Assembly: GCF_004341245.1 (NCBI RefSeq)
Contig: NZ_SLWY01000014.1
Span: 62,001 to 126,000, forward strand
Direction of reading: 5' to 3'
Origin: Plasticicumulans lactativorans
GTDB taxonomy: Bacteria > Pseudomonadota > Gammaproteobacteria > Competibacterales > Competibacteraceae
Length of the DNA stretch: 64,000 bases
Shown here one piece after another: positions 11,026 to 24,636 of this stretch. The position numbers were made by a program, and so were the translations under genes. The notes beneath the pieces were generated by a model, which was not told the DNA's origin, made no database searches, and saw nothing but the letters and a program-made list of their open reading frames with translations. Within the stretch, counting starts at the first letter, position 1, and the number at the start of each line of letters is the position of its first letter.

Positions 11026-11155
11026 TGATTTCGTGTTCCACGCGAACGATCTTGTCATCTAATCACATTCCCGGCGGTCATGCGAACCAAGACCCCAGGC
11101 CGTGGTCTACGGCTGGTGTTCGCATGGGCATGCCTTCGATCGGAGGTCTGCCCTG

Positions 11156-11731
11156 ATGGGCGAATCGTTGGCTGACCACGAGTTGGTCCTGAGGGTACAG
11201 CAGGGCGACAAGCGGGCGTTCGATGTTCTGGTGCTGAAGTATCAGTTCAAGATCGTCAAGCTCATTTCGCGATACGTGCACGATCCCAGCGAGGCGATGG
11301 ACGTGGCACAGGAAGCTTTCATCAAGGCCTACCGGGCGCTGCCCAGCTTCCGCGGCGAGAGCGCCTTCTACACGTGGCTGTACCGGATCGCGATCAACAC
11401 GGCGAAGAACTACCTCGTGGCGCAGGGCCGCCGGCCGCCGGGTTCCGACATCGATGCGACGGAGGCCGAGCAGTTCGACGGCGCCACGCTGCTGAAGGAG
11501 CACGACACGCCCGAACGGCTGCTGCTGCGCGACGAGATCGAGGCGACGGTGTTCCGCGCCATCGAGAGTCTGCCCGACGATCTGCGGACCGCGATCACGC
11601 TGCGCGAGATCGAGGGGCTGAGCTACGAAGAGATCGCCCAGGCGATGGGCTGCCCCATCGGCACCGTGCGTTCGCGGATCTTCCGGGCGCGTGAATCGAT
11701 CGACAACAAGTTACGTCCGTTGCTGGACTGA
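11156..11731 (+). CDS. rpoE: RNA polymerase sigma factor RpoE (AlgU-like)
   Basis: ECF sigma factor that directs transcription of envelope-stress genes. The 191-residue protein has sigma region 2 (LVLRVQQGDKRAFDVLVLKYQ; MDVAQEAFIKAYRALPSF) and region 4 (LPDDLRTAITLREIEGLSYEEIA...PIGTVRSRIFRARE). The ATG at 11156 has a ribosome binding site (cggaggt, 11141-11147) and gives the standard N-terminus. It is followed by rseA, rseB, rseC and mucD, the full regulatory module found with AlgU/RpoE. Family members are held inactive by RseA/MucA. Confidence 0.98.
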   Translation: MGESLADHELVLRVQQGDKRAFDVLVLKYQFKIVKLISRYVHDPSEAMDVAQEAFIKAYRALPSFRGESAFYTWLYRIAINTAKNYLVAQGRRPPGSDIDATEAEQFDGATLLKEHDTPERLLLRDEIEATVFRAIESLPDDLRTAITLREIEGLSYEEIAQAMGCPIGTVRSRIFRARESIDNKLRPLLD

Positions 11732-11747
11732 GCACAGGGTTAGCGCC

Positions 11748-12305
11748 ATGGCTGAGAAACTCGATGAACAGGTATCCGCGCTGGTGGATGGCGAAGCCGG
11801 GCGCGAGGAACTCGACCTCCTGCTCAGACGGCTCGAACGCGACGGGGCGCTGCGCAGCACCTGGGAGCGTTACCACCTGATCGGCGACGCGATGCGCAGC
11901 GGCCTGCCCGAGCGCTTCGCGCTCGGCGTCGCCGAACGCGTATCGGCCGCGATCGCCGCCGAACCCGTCCCCGCCGCGCCGCTGCCGCAGGCGACGGTGC
12001 GGGTGCGGCGCAGCTGGACCCGGCCGGCGATCGGGCTCGCGCTCGCCGCGTCGGTGGCCGGCCTGGTGCTGGTGGGGGTACGCCCCGCCGCCATCGGCAA
12101 CATGCCGCTGGCGGGCGGCGATACCCGCGCGGCGCTGTCGGCGCAGGGCACCGGCAAGGCCGTGACGACGGCCGCGGTGGCCCGCACGCTGCAGCGTGAC
12201 CGCCTCAACGCCTATCTGGTGAGTCACAACGAGTCGGCGTCGCGCAACCAGATGAGTGGCGTGCTGCCCTACGTGCGCATGGTCGGTTACGAAAGCGGCA
12301 GGTGA
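11748..12305 (+). CDS. rseA: Anti-sigma-E factor RseA
   Basis: Inner-membrane protein that sequesters RpoE until cleaved under envelope stress. The N-terminal cytoplasmic domain (EQVSALVDGEA...WERYHLIGDAMR) matches RseA/MucA. One transmembrane segment spans about residues 93-111, and the remainder is periplasmic (185 residues in all). It starts 17 bases after rpoE and runs into rseB with a 9-base gap. The periplasmic tail ends in a conserved-looking RMVGYESGR. Confidence 0.92.
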   Translation: MAEKLDEQVSALVDGEAGREELDLLLRRLERDGALRSTWERYHLIGDAMRSGLPERFALGVAERVSAAIAAEPVPAAPLPQATVRVRRSWTRPAIGLALAASVAGLVLVGVRPAAIGNMPLAGGDTRAALSAQGTGKAVTTAAVARTLQRDRLNAYLVSHNESASRNQMSGVLPYVRMVGYESGR

Positions 12306-12314
12306 GCATCCGCC

Positions 12315-13274
12315 ATGTGGCGAGCGATCGGATGGTGTGTGGCGCTGTTGCCGTTCCTGCTGGCGCCGGCGGTGGCGGACGAGAACGAAGCCGGCGCGTG
12401 GCTGGCGGATACCGTCGGCCGCGAGAGCGGCATCAATTACGAGGGCACCTTCGTCTATTCGGAAGGCGGGCGCATCGAGGCCATGCATATCGTCCACGGC
12501 CAGGGTGAGCGCGGCGGCTGGCAGCGCCTGGTGTCGCTGTCCGGCCCGCACCGTGAGGTGCTGGTGGCGAACGACGACCTGACCTGCTCGATGCCGGGCG
12601 GCGACGTCGCGCTGCGCGGACGCAAGCTGTTCTCGGCGCTGCCGAGCGGGCTGGGGAAGGACCTGTCTCACCTCGACGCGCACTACCGCTTCACCTTCGC
12701 CGGCGAGGACCGGGTGGCGGGCTATTCGACCCGCGTCGTCTCCATCGAACCGCGTGACGAACTGCGCTTCGGTTACCGGTTGTGGATCGAACCGCGCAGC
12801 GGCATCGTCATGCGCAGCGTGCTGTTCGACAGCGCCGGCGTGCCGGTGGAGCAGCTGATGTTCACCGAGCTGCGCCTGCTCGACCAGGCACCGGCCGAGC
12901 CGGCGGCCGTCGCGACGACCAGCGACAGCCAGACTGCCGGGCAGCTGCGCGAACTGCCCGAGGCGCAGCGGCACTGGGTCGCCGGGCGCCTGCCGCCGGG
13001 CTTCGAGGAGGTCCGCAACAGCACCTTCACCCGCCGCGGCGAGAGCCACGGCACCGAGCACATGGTCTACACCGACGGGCTCGCCACGCTGTCGGTGTTC
13101 ATCGAACCGCTCGAAGGCGAGCAGCCGCTGTTCGAGGGCCATTCGCGGTTCGGCGCGATGAACGCCTTCGGGCGTGCGCTCGACGGCCACCAGGTCGTGG
13201 CCGTCGGCGAAGTCCCGCGCTCGACCGTCGAGATGGTCGCGCAGTCGATCGCGCCGCTGCCCGGCAAGCCGTGA
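12315..13274 (+). CDS. rseB: Periplasmic sigma-E regulator RseB (MucB)
   Basis: Periplasmic protein that binds the RseA periplasmic domain and protects it from proteolysis. The 319-residue protein begins with a signal peptide (hydrophobic stretch about residues 3-21, cleavage likely after APAVA). The lipoprotein-like beta domain (NYEGTFVYSEGGRIEAMHIVH) and C-terminal MucB domain (LPPGFEEVRNSTF) are both present. Its stop codon overlaps the GTG start of rseC. Confidence 0.95.
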   Translation: MWRAIGWCVALLPFLLAPAVADENEAGAWLADTVGRESGINYEGTFVYSEGGRIEAMHIVHGQGERGGWQRLVSLSGPHREVLVANDDLTCSMPGGDVALRGRKLFSALPSGLGKDLSHLDAHYRFTFAGEDRVAGYSTRVVSIEPRDELRFGYRLWIEPRSGIVMRSVLFDSAGVPVEQLMFTELRLLDQAPAEPAAVATTSDSQTAGQLRELPEAQRHWVAGRLPPGFEEVRNSTFTRRGESHGTEHMVYTDGLATLSVFIEPLEGEQPLFEGHSRFGAMNAFGRALDGHQVVAVGEVPRSTVEMVAQSIAPLPGKP

Positions 13275-13738
13275 TCGTCGAGCGCGGCACGGTGATCGGC
13301 CCCGCCGGCGCAGGGCGCGTGTGGGTCGAGACCCGCCGCCGCGGCGTGTGCGGCGCCTGCGAGGCGCGCAGCGGCTGCGGCATCCACCTGCTCGGCGAGG
13401 CGGGTGGCGGGCGGCGCAACCGCGTCGCCGTGCTCGCCGAGGCCGGGTGCGAGCCGGGCGAGGTCGTCGAACTCGGGCTGCGCGAACACGCCCTGCTGCT
13501 GGGGTCGGCGATGGTCTACCTGGTGCCGCTGTGCGGCCTGTTCGCCGGCGCCGTGCTGGCGCTCGCGGCGTTCGGCCCGGCGGCCGAGGGTGCCGCGCTG
13601 GTCGGCGGGCTGCTCGGCCTGGCGCTCGGCCTCGCACACACGCGGCGCTTCGCGCGGCGGATCGCACGCGATCCGCGTTTCCAGCCGGTGATCCTGCGGC
13701 ACGCCGGCGTCGCCGCATCGCGTGATCGACGCGATTAG
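13271..13738 (+). CDS. rseC: Sigma-E regulator RseC (MucC)
   Basis: A 155-residue inner-membrane protein starting at a GTG that overlaps the rseB stop (GTGA). The N-terminus has the family cysteine cluster (GVCGACEARSGCGIHLL, about residues 25-40), followed by two membrane helices (about 75-120) and an Arg-rich tail. In other bacteria RseC modulates sigma-E activity and is linked to SoxR reduction (Rsx system); the exact role here is inferred from position and family. It is fully embedded in the rpoE operon. Confidence 0.9.
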   Translation: MIVERGTVIGPAGAGRVWVETRRRGVCGACEARSGCGIHLLGEAGGGRRNRVAVLAEAGCEPGEVVELGLREHALLLGSAMVYLVPLCGLFAGAVLALAAFGPAAEGAALVGGLLGLALGLAHTRRFARRIARDPRFQPVILRHAGVAASRDRRD

Positions 13739-13747
13739 GCGGAACGC

Positions 13748-13753
13748 TATAAT
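13748..13753 (+). promoter_or_regulatory. Candidate -10 box for mucD
   Basis: A perfect TATAAT lies just after the rseC stop and 38 bases before the mucD start. No good -35 element is found 16-18 bases upstream (atcgac at 13725-13730 is weak). It may be an internal promoter giving mucD and downstream genes extra transcription. Confidence 0.35.
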
Positions 13754-13790
13754 CCGCGCTCGATTTTCGTCACCCGGGGGTGAGGGCAAC

Positions 13791-15149
13791 ATGGCTTACA
13801 GAGGCGGCTGTGCCGCGTTCGCGCTGCTCGCCGCGTTCGCCTTCGATGCATTCGGCGCCCCACCGCCCGATTTCACCGACGTGGTGAAGCGCAGCACCTC
13901 CGTCGTCGTCAACATCAGTTCGACCGGTAAGGCGGGGCGGCTCGCGAGCGACGCGGCGTCGGGCGACGACGAGGAGGACGAGGAGCGCATCGACGAAGGC
14001 TCCGACTCGCTCGGCACCGGCATCATCATCGCCGCCGACGGCTACCTGCTGACCAACCAGCACGTGGTGGAGAACGCCGACGAGATCATCGTGCGGCTCG
14101 CCGACCGGCGCGAACTGCCGGCGCGGGTGGTCGGTTCCGATGCGCGCACCGACCTCGCCGTGCTCAAGGTCGAGGCCCAGGGCCTGCCGACCGCGGCCCT
14201 CGGCCAGTCCGACGCCCTCGACGTCGGCGAATGGGTGCTCGCGATCGGTTCGCCCTTCGGCTTCGAGCAGTCGGTGACCGCGGGCATCGTCAGCGCCAAG
14301 GGGCGCAGCCTGCCGACCGAACCCTACGTGGCCTACATCCAGACCGACGTGCCGATCAACCCGGGCAACTCGGGCGGCCCGCTGATCAACATGAAGGGCG
14401 AGGTGGTCGGCATCAACTCGCAGATCTTCAGCCAGACCGGCGGCTACATGGGGCTGTCGTTCGCCATCCCGATCGAGACGGCCGTGGACGTCGCGCAGCA
14501 GATCCGCGCGCACGGCAAGGTCAGCCGCGGCTGGGTGGGCGTGCTGGTGCAGCCGGTCAACCGCGATCTGGCCGAGTCCTTCGGCCTCGACGCCCCGCGC
14601 GGGGCGCTGGTCAGCAAGGTGTTCGACGGCGGTCCGGCCGCCGCGGCCGGGGTGCGCCCCGGCGACATCGTGACGAGCTTCGACGGGCGCCCGATCGTCG
14701 TGTCGAGCGCGCTGCCACCGCTGGTGGGGCAACTGTCGCCCGGGCGCCAGGTGCCGCTGGTGCTGCTGCGCGGCGGCCGGGAAGAACGCCTGAGCGTGCA
14801 CATCGCCGAACTGCCCGAGGGCGACCCGCTCGCCGCCGCGACCCCGCATCCCGACGTCCCCGAGCGTGCGGCCAACCGGCTCGGCCTGCGCCTCGGCCCG
14901 GTGCCGCCCGACCTGGCACGGCTGCTCGGCCTCGGCAGCGGCGGTGCCCTGGTCGAAGCCGTCGACAACGACCGGGCCACCCGCGCCGGCCTGCGCCAGG
15001 GCGACGTGCTCAGCATGCTGAACGGCAATCCGCTCGAGGGGCCGGAGGCGTTCGATCGCGCCGTCGAAGGGCTGCCGACCGGGCGCGCGCTCGCGCTCCT
15101 GGTGCTGCGCCGCTCCGGTCCCGCCTATCTGGCCTTGCGCATCCCCTGA
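13791..15149 (+). CDS. mucD: Periplasmic serine protease MucD/DegP
   Basis: HtrA-family protease/chaperone that removes misfolded envelope proteins and restrains the sigma-E response. From the ATG at 13791 (ribosome binding site gaggg) it is 452 residues: a signal peptide (about 1-22), then the trypsin-like domain with catalytic His91 (TNQHVVE), Asp121 (DARTDLAVL) and Ser194 (NPGNSGGPL), then two PDZ domains (about 265-345 and 370-450). An acidic insert ([13 protein letters not shown], about 58-70) precedes the protease core. It is the last gene of the rpoE module, 62 bases before lepA. Confidence 0.96.
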   Translation: MAYRGGCAAFALLAAFAFDAFGAPPPDFTDVVKRSTSVVVNISSTGKAGRLASDAASGDDEEDEERIDEGSDSLGTGIIIAADGYLLTNQHVVENADEIIVRLADRRELPARVVGSDARTDLAVLKVEAQGLPTAALGQSDALDVGEWVLAIGSPFGFEQSVTAGIVSAKGRSLPTEPYVAYIQTDVPINPGNSGGPLINMKGEVVGINSQIFSQTGGYMGLSFAIPIETAVDVAQQIRAHGKVSRGWVGVLVQPVNRDLAESFGLDAPRGALVSKVFDGGPAAAAGVRPGDIVTSFDGRPIVVSSALPPLVGQLSPGRQVPLVLLRGGREERLSVHIAELPEGDPLAAATPHPDVPERAANRLGLRLGPVPPDLARLLGLGSGGALVEAVDNDRATRAGLRQGDVLSMLNGNPLEGPEAFDRAVEGLPTGRALALLVLRRSGPAYLALRIP

Positions 15150-15211
15150 GCGTCGCGCGCGCCGTTACCGGCGCCGTCGCCAGCCTCGCAGATCCACCAC
15201 CGATGCCCTCC

Positions 15212-17005
<1,794 letters not shown>

Positions 17006-17014
17006 GGAGCCGCC

Positions 17015-17791
17015 ATGCAGATCGATTTCGCGCTGGCGCTGGTGCTGGCGGCGCTGGTGACCGGGGTGGTGTATCTGCTCGACGTGGTCGTGCTCGGTCC
17101 GCGACGCTCCAGTGCCGCAACGGTGGGGCGGCCGGCGCCGATGCCCTGGTACGTCGACTGGTCGCGGTCGTTCTTCCCGGTGATCGTGATCGTGCTGCTG
17201 CTGCGCTCGTTCGTCGTCGAGCCCTTCCGCATCCCCTCCGGCTCGATGCTGCCGACGCTGCAGTCGGGCGACTTCATCCTCGTCAGCAAGTTCGCCTGGG
17301 GGCTGCGGCTGCCGGTGCTGAACAACAAGATCGTCGAGACCGGCAGCGTGCAGCGCGGCGACATCGCCGTGTTCCGCTATCCCGAGGACCCCTCGATCGC
17401 CTATATCAAGCGCATCGTCGGCCTGCCCGGCGATCACATCGTCTACCGCGACAAGACCCTCTACGTGAACGGCCAGGTCTACGCGCAGGGGCCGCTGGCG
17501 ACGCCGGTCACCGGGATCGAGCCCGGCTTCGAGGCGCGCGCCGAGCACATCGGCGAACTCACGCACGCGATTCAGGTGTACCGCGGCCAGCCGGAAGCGT
17601 CGCGCGAGTTCGTCGTGCCGGCGGGGCATTACTGGGCGATGGGCGACAACCGCGACAACAGCCGCGACAGCCGCTTCTGGGGGCCGCTGCCCGAGGGCAA
17701 CCTGATCGGCAAGGCGTTCCTGATCTGGATGAACTGGGACTGCGTGACCGGGAAGGGGCACTGCGGCCGCATCGGGACGCTGATCGAATGA
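17015..17791 (+). CDS. lepB: Signal peptidase I
   Basis: Inner-membrane protease that cleaves signal peptides from exported proteins. The 258-residue protein has two N-terminal transmembrane segments (about 5-27 and 53-70), catalytic Ser77 (RIPSGSMLPTL) and catalytic Lys132 (AYIKRIVGLPGD), plus the C-terminal box (GDNRDNSRDSRFWG). It begins 9 bases after lepA, preceded by aaggagc, and overlaps the next gene by ATGA. Confidence 0.98.
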   Translation: MQIDFALALVLAALVTGVVYLLDVVVLGPRRSSAATVGRPAPMPWYVDWSRSFFPVIVIVLLLRSFVVEPFRIPSGSMLPTLQSGDFILVSKFAWGLRLPVLNNKIVETGSVQRGDIAVFRYPEDPSIAYIKRIVGLPGDHIVYRDKTLYVNGQVYAQGPLATPVTGIEPGFEARAEHIGELTHAIQVYRGQPEASREFVVPAGHYWAMGDNRDNSRDSRFWGPLPEGNLIGKAFLIWMNWDCVTGKGHCGRIGTLIE

Positions 17792-18183
17792 GCGCGCCCG
17801 ACGCCGGCAGGCAGCGGCAGCGCGGCATGACCGCCATCGGCACCCTGCTGATGGTGGGGTGCCTGGGGTTCGTGGTCTATCTGGCGATGCGCCTGGTGCC
17901 GATGTACCTGGACGGCTTCACGGTGCGCAGCGCGCTCGAAAGCCTGAAGCAGGAGCCGGCCGCGGCCCAGTGGGGCCCGAACGAGATCCGCGACCGGCTG
18001 CGGCGGCGCTTCGACGTCAACAACGTCGACAGCGTGAAGCCGAGTGACGTCAAGGTGGTCATGGACGACGGGCGCAAGACGGTGAGCGTGGCCTACGAGA
18101 CCCGCGTGCACCTCATCGCCAACCTCGACGCCGTCGCCCGCTTCGATTTCAGCGTCGAGCTCGGCGCCGGCAGGACGCCGTGA
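17788..18183 (+). CDS. DUF4845 membrane protein
   Basis: A 131-residue protein with one N-terminal transmembrane segment (about residues 17-38, TAIGTLLMVGCLGFVVYLAM) and a small periplasmic domain containing VNNVDSVKPSDVKV. This gene between lepB and rnc is characteristic of beta- and gammaproteobacteria and belongs to DUF4845. It overlaps lepB (ATGA) and rnc (GTGA). The N-terminus resembles a pilin-like or single-pass anchor; the function is not established. Confidence 0.85.
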   Translation: MSAPDAGRQRQRGMTAIGTLLMVGCLGFVVYLAMRLVPMYLDGFTVRSALESLKQEPAAAQWGPNEIRDRLRRRFDVNNVDSVKPSDVKVVMDDGRKTVSVAYETRVHLIANLDAVARFDFSVELGAGRTP

Positions 18184-18851
18184 GCGCCCCCCGCGCGCAG
18201 TTGCAGCGCACCCTCGGACACGGCTTCGCCGACCCGGCCCTGCTCGACGAGGCGCTGACCCACCGCAGCGCCAGCGGCCGCAACAACGAGCGGCTGGAGT
18301 TCCTCGGCGATGCGCTGCTGAACGCGGTGATCGGCGAGGCGCTGTACCGCCGCCTGCCGCGGGCGAACGAGGGCGACCTGTCGCGGCTGCGGGCGCTGCT
18401 GGTCAAGGAGGACACGCTCGCCGAGGTCGCCCGCGAGTTCGCGCTCGGCGAGCACCTGCGGCTCGGCGCCGGCGAGCTCAAGAGCGGCGGTCACCGCCGC
18501 GCGTCGATCCTCGCCGATGCGCTCGAGGCGCTGTTCGGCGCGATCTACCTCGACAGCGACTTTGCCACCTGCCGGGCGGTGATCCTCGCGCTGTTCGACG
18601 CGCGGCTGCGGTGCCTGCCCGAGCCCGCCGAACTCAAGGACCCCAAGACCCGGCTGCAGGAATTCCGCCAGGCGCGCGGCGAGAGCCTGCCCGTCTACCA
18701 CGTGCTCGGCACCGCCGGCGAAGCCCATGCCCAGTCCTTCACCGTCGCCTGCGAGCTCGACGACCGGCGCAGCGTCGCCGTCGGCACGAGCCGCCGCAAG
18801 GCCGAGCAGGAGGCCGCACGCCGTCTCCTCGAGGAACTCGAATCGCCATGA
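18180..18851 (+). CDS. rnc: Ribonuclease III
   Basis: Double-strand-specific endonuclease that processes rRNA precursors and structured mRNAs. The 223-residue protein has the catalytic signature NERLEFLGDALL and the second acidic site (ADALEALFGAIYLD), followed by a dsRNA-binding domain (PKTRLQEFRQ...GTSRRKAEQEAARRLLEEL). The GTG start overlaps the stop of the preceding gene. Its stop overlaps era (ATGA), giving the conserved rnc-era-recO order. Confidence 0.97.
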   Translation: MSAPRAQLQRTLGHGFADPALLDEALTHRSASGRNNERLEFLGDALLNAVIGEALYRRLPRANEGDLSRLRALLVKEDTLAEVAREFALGEHLRLGAGELKSGGHRRASILADALEALFGAIYLDSDFATCRAVILALFDARLRCLPEPAELKDPKTRLQEFRQARGESLPVYHVLGTAGEAHAQSFTVACELDDRRSVAVGTSRRKAEQEAARRLLEELESP

Positions 18852-19753
18852 CCGACACCCCGAACACCCGCGCCGGCTACGTCGCCCTGCTGGGCCGCCC
18901 CAACGTCGGCAAGTCGACGCTGCTGAACCGCCTGCTCGAACAGAAGATCAGCATCACCTCGCCCAAGCCGCAGACCACGCGGCACACCATCCTCGGCATC
19001 AAGACGCTGCCCGGCGTGCAGCTGGTCTACGTCGACACCCCCGGCCTGCACCTCGGCGGCAAGACGGCGATGAACCGCTACATGAACCGCGCCGCCGGCC
19101 ACGTGCTCGGCTACGTCGACGTCGTCGTGTTCGTGGTCGAGGCGCTGCGCTGGACCGAGGAGGACGAGGCGGTGCTCGGGCGCCTCGCCGACTACGCCGG
19201 GCCGGTGGTGCTCGCCGTGAACAAGGTCGATCGCGTCACCGACAAGCCGCGGCTGCTGCCGTTCATCCAGGATCTCGCCGGGCGGCGCCCCTTCACCGCC
19301 GTGGTGCCGCTGTCGGCGGCCAAGGGCGACAACACCGCCGCGCTCGAGGAGGAAGTCGCCCGGCTGCTGCCGTCCGGGCCGTTCTTCTTCTCGGAGGACC
19401 AGGTCACCACCGCGAGCAGCCGCTTCATCGCCGCGGAGCTGGTGCGCGAGAAGCTCACCCGCGTGCTCGATGCCGAACTGCCCTATGCGCTGACCGTCGA
19501 GATCGAGCAGTTCGAGACCGAGGGCCGGCTGCTGCGCATCGGCGCGGTGATCTGGGTCGAGCGCAAGGGGCAGAAGGCCATCGTCATCGGCGACAAGGGC
19601 ACCGTCCTCAGGGAGGCCGGCCGCCTCGCCCGGCTCGACATGGAGCGGATCTTCGACGCCAAGGTGTTCCTGCAGACCTGGGTCAAGGTGCGCGAAGGCT
19701 GGTCCGACGACGAGCGCGCGCTGCGCAGCCTGGGCTTCCAGGACGAGACCTGA
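18848..19753 (+). CDS. era: GTPase Era
   Basis: GTPase that binds 16S rRNA and helps mature the 30S subunit. The 301-residue protein shows G1 (GRPNVGKSTLLN), G2 region (TTRHTILG), G3 (VDTPGLH) and G4 (NKVDRV), then a KH domain with GDKGTVLREAGRLARLDME. It starts within the rnc stop codon (ATGA), so translation is probably coupled. recO follows after 83 bases. Confidence 0.98.
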   Translation: MTDTPNTRAGYVALLGRPNVGKSTLLNRLLEQKISITSPKPQTTRHTILGIKTLPGVQLVYVDTPGLHLGGKTAMNRYMNRAAGHVLGYVDVVVFVVEALRWTEEDEAVLGRLADYAGPVVLAVNKVDRVTDKPRLLPFIQDLAGRRPFTAVVPLSAAKGDNTAALEEEVARLLPSGPFFFSEDQVTTASSRFIAAELVREKLTRVLDAELPYALTVEIEQFETEGRLLRIGAVIWVERKGQKAIVIGDKGTVLREAGRLARLDMERIFDAKVFLQTWVKVREGWSDDERALRSLGFQDET

Positions 19754-19836
19754 GCGCCGTGGCCGTCGCCGCGTGTCGTTCGCTGCCCGGCGCCGCGGCC
19801 GCGCCGCGGCCGCGCGCGGACGGCTGAGGCGCCGCG

Positions 19837-20592
19837 GTGCGCGTCGAGCTCGAAGCCGCCTACGTGCTGCATGCGCGGGCCTACCGTGAGACCAGCCTGC
19901 TGCTCGAGGCCTTCAGCCTGCAGCACGGGCGGGTGGGGCTGGTGGCGCGCGGCGTGCGCGGTGCGCGCTCGCGCACGCGCGCGCTGCTGCAGCCCTTCCA
20001 GCCCGTGCTGCTGTCGTGGCGCGGCGGCGGCGAACTCGCCACGCTGAGCGGCGTCGAGGCGGCCGGGCCGGCGCTGGCGCTGCAGGGCGAAAGGCTGCTC
20101 GGCGGGCTCTATGCCAACGAACTGCTGCTCACGCTGGTCGCCCGCGACGACGCGCAGCCGGCGCTGTTCGCACATTACCAGGCCCTGTGCGCGGCGCTCG
20201 CCGCCGGCACGCCGATCGAGGTCGCGCTGCGCGTGTTCGAGCGCGACCTGCTCGATGCCCTCGGCTACCGGCTGCTGCTCGCGCAGGCCGCCGACGGCAG
20301 CCCGCTGCAAGCGGCGCTGCGCTACCGTTACGTGGCCGACGAAGGCGCGCACCCGGCGAGCGGCGTCGATGACGGCGTGCCGGTCGCCGGCGCCAGCCTG
20401 CTCGCGCTCGGCCGCGGCGAACTCGCCGACGCCGCCGCGCGTGCCGACGCCAAGCGCCTGCTGCGGGCGCAGCTCGAGCGCCTGCTGAACGGCCGCCGCC
20501 TGCGCACCCGCGAACTCGCCCGCGCGCTGCTCGGTGGCGCCCGCGGCGAGCCTGCAACTTCCTCCATCCCCGAAGGAGCCCACCGCCGATGA
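19837..20592 (+). CDS. recO: DNA repair protein RecO
   Basis: RecO loads RecA onto SSB-coated DNA in the RecFOR recombination pathway. The 251-residue protein has the N-terminal OB-fold ([36 protein letters not shown]) and the [14 protein letters not shown] helix typical of the family; a zinc site is not visible. The GTG start at 19837 gives the normal N-terminus. The C-terminus overlaps pdxJ by four bases. The gene is very GC-rich. Confidence 0.95.
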   Translation: MRVELEAAYVLHARAYRETSLLLEAFSLQHGRVGLVARGVRGARSRTRALLQPFQPVLLSWRGGGELATLSGVEAAGPALALQGERLLGGLYANELLLTLVARDDAQPALFAHYQALCAALAAGTPIEVALRVFERDLLDALGYRLLLAQAADGSPLQAALRYRYVADEGAHPASGVDDGVPVAGASLLALGRGELADAAARADAKRLLRAQLERLLNGRRLRTRELARALLGGARGEPATSSIPEGAHRR

Positions 20593-21341
20593 ACGAGCCG
20601 CTGCCGCGCGAGATCCTGCTCGGCGTGAACATCGACCACGTCGCGACGCTGCGCCAGGCGCGGGGCACGCGCTATCCCGACCCGGTGCAGGCGGCGATGG
20701 TCGCGGAGGAGGCCGGCGCCGACCTGATCACGCTGCACCTGCGCGAGGATCGCCGCCACGTCCAGGAGCGCGACGTGCGCCTGCTCGTCGACATCCTGCA
20801 GACGCGCATGAACCTCGAGACCGCGGTCACCGATGCGATGCTCGACTTCGCCGAGAGCGTGCGCCCGGCCGACGTCTGCCTGGTGCCCGAGCGGCGCGAG
20901 GAACTGACCACCGAGGGCGGGCTCGACGTCGTCGGGGGGTTCCGCCGGGTGAGCGCGGCCTGCGCGCGGCTCGCCGCCGCCGGCATCGAGGTGTCGCTGT
21001 TCATCGATCCCGAGCCGGCGCAGATCGAGGCGGCGGCGCGTGCCGGCGCACCGAAGATCGAGCTGCACACGGGCCGCTACGCCGATGCGCCGGATGCCGC
21101 CGTGCGCGCCGCCGAACTCGCGCGCCTGCGCATCGGCGCCGAGCACGGTGCCGCGCTCGGGCTGGTGGTCAACGCCGGGCACGGCCTGCACTACCACAAC
21201 GTGCAGCCGGTGGCGGCGATCGCGGCGATCCGCGAACTCAACATCGGCCATGCGATCGTGGCGCGCGCGGTGTTCAGCGGCCTCGCCGAGGCGGTGCGCA
21301 CGATGCGGGCGCTGATGCGCGAGGCGCGGGGGCTCGCCTGA
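20589..21341 (+). CDS. pdxJ: Pyridoxine 5'-phosphate synthase
   Basis: Condenses 1-deoxyxylulose-5-phosphate with 3-amino-2-oxopropyl phosphate, the last ring-forming step of vitamin B6 synthesis. The 250-residue TIM barrel shows [22 protein letters not shown] at the N-terminus, [31 protein letters not shown] and [10 protein letters not shown]. It starts at an ATG overlapping recO and ends with its TGA sharing one base with the acpS ATG (TGATG). pdxJ-acpS next to recO is common in proteobacteria. Confidence 0.98.
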   Translation: MNEPLPREILLGVNIDHVATLRQARGTRYPDPVQAAMVAEEAGADLITLHLREDRRHVQERDVRLLVDILQTRMNLETAVTDAMLDFAESVRPADVCLVPERREELTTEGGLDVVGGFRRVSAACARLAAAGIEVSLFIDPEPAQIEAAARAGAPKIELHTGRYADAPDAAVRAAELARLRIGAEHGAALGLVVNAGHGLHYHNVQPVAAIAAIRELNIGHAIVARAVFSGLAEAVRTMRALMREARGLA

Positions 21342-21736
21342 TGGGCGCCGGGGCGGTGGTCGGCATCGGCACCGACATCGTCAGCGTCGCGCGCATCGCC
21401 GAGGCCCTCGAACGCTTCGGCGAGCGCTTCGCGCAGCGCGTGCTCGCGCCCGAGGAGATCGACGTCTTCCGTGCCAGCCGCCGCCCGGCACGCCTGCTCG
21501 CCAAGCGCTTCGCCGCCAAGGAGGCGGCACTCAAGGCGCTCGGCACCGGCTTCAGCCAGGGCCTCGGTGCCAGCCAGATCGCCGTGGTGCACGATGCGCT
21601 CGGCAAGCCGGGGCTCGCGCTGAGCGGCGCCGCGCAGGCCCGCGCCCGCGCCCTCGGCGTCGGCGAGAGCCTGCTGACGCTGTCCGACGAGAAGGACTAC
21701 GCGGTCGCCTTCGTCGTGCTGCTCGCCGCCGCCTGA
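21341..21736 (+). CDS. acpS: Holo-[acyl-carrier-protein] synthase
   Basis: Transfers 4'-phosphopantetheine from CoA to apo-ACP for fatty acid synthesis. The 131-residue protein has GIGTDIVSVARI with the metal-binding Asp and the second motif FAAKEAALKALGTG with the conserved Glu and Lys. It is the last gene of the lepA-to-acpS run and its ATG overlaps the pdxJ stop. Immediately after it come minus-strand signalling genes, so transcription converges here. Confidence 0.97.
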   Translation: MGAGAVVGIGTDIVSVARIAEALERFGERFAQRVLAPEEIDVFRASRRPARLLAKRFAAKEAALKALGTGFSQGLGASQIAVVHDALGKPGLALSGAAQARARALGVGESLLTLSDEKDYAVAFVVLLAAA

Positions 21737-21743
21737 CCGCGCT

Positions 21744-22082
21744 TCAGGCCGCCGGCGCGGCCTGCTGGAAGCGCCCGATCTCCGCCAGCACCCGCTCGAC
21801 GTCGGCATCGACCCCGGTACGGTCCGCGAGCAGGTGCGCTTCGAGGGTCTGACAGGCGTCGAACAGCGCGGGTGCGCCGCAGTAGCGCGCCGAGCCGGCG
21901 AGCCGGTGCACGCATTCGCGCAGTCCGCTCAGGTCGCCGGCCGCGTGCAGTGCGCGCAGGCGCGCGGCCTGCTGCGGCAGCTCGGCGTGGAACAGGCCGA
22001 GCAGTTGCCGGGCGATGGCCGCATTGCCCCCGGCGACCGCGAGCGCGGCGGCGGCGTCGTAGGCAGGCGGGGGCGTGCGCAT
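21744..22082 (-). CDS. Stand-alone histidine phosphotransfer (Hpt) protein
   Basis: A 112-residue protein consisting of one Hpt domain: His59 lies in the motif CVHRLAGSARYCG, with helices on either side (NAAIARQLLGLFHAELPQQAARLRALH before it, ALFDACQTLEAHL after). It probably relays phosphate from the receiver domain of the hybrid kinase encoded 32 bases upstream on the same strand to a separate response regulator. In E. coli BarA this domain is fused to the kinase; here it is a separate gene. Confidence 0.88.
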   Translation of the reverse strand: MRTPPPAYDAAAALAVAGGNAAIARQLLGLFHAELPQQAARLRALHAAGDLSGLRECVHRLAGSARYCGAPALFDACQTLEAHLLADRTGVDADVERVLAEIGRFQQAAPAA

Positions 22083-22114
22083 GGGCAGAAAGCCTCGTCA
22101 GGGGCGGGCGCCGC

Positions 22115-24472
<2,358 letters not shown>

Positions 24473-24570
24473 GGCGACGGGTTCCCTGGCGCGCGGCGGG
24501 CGGCGACGGCGGTGCTGGGCATGGGCGTGGCTCGTGGACGGGGACGGGCGGGGGCTCGGGAGCGCGCATG

Positions 24571-24576
24571 TATACT
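24571..24576 (+). promoter_or_regulatory. Candidate -10 box for cysM
   Basis: TATACT lies 60 bases upstream of the cysM ATG, in the short region between the divergent hybrid kinase gene and cysM. No recognisable -35 hexamer accompanies it. The short A/T-rich patch stands out in an otherwise GC-rich intergenic region. Confidence 0.35.
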
Positions 24577-24636
24577 ACGGCTTCGCCCGTGCGCCGCCAC
24601 CCGGGCCCGCCTGCCCCCTGCCCGAGATCCTGCCCC

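Noticed and set aside
10954-11058. Longer nadB start at 11058
   Set aside because: The extra residues are not typical of NadB and include the intergenic region; the ATG at 10953 precedes the FAD motif directly.
14231-15211. N-terminal extension of lepA
   Set aside because: The frame is open but overlaps mucD in another frame and encodes Arg/Pro-rich nonsense; LepA begins at 15212.
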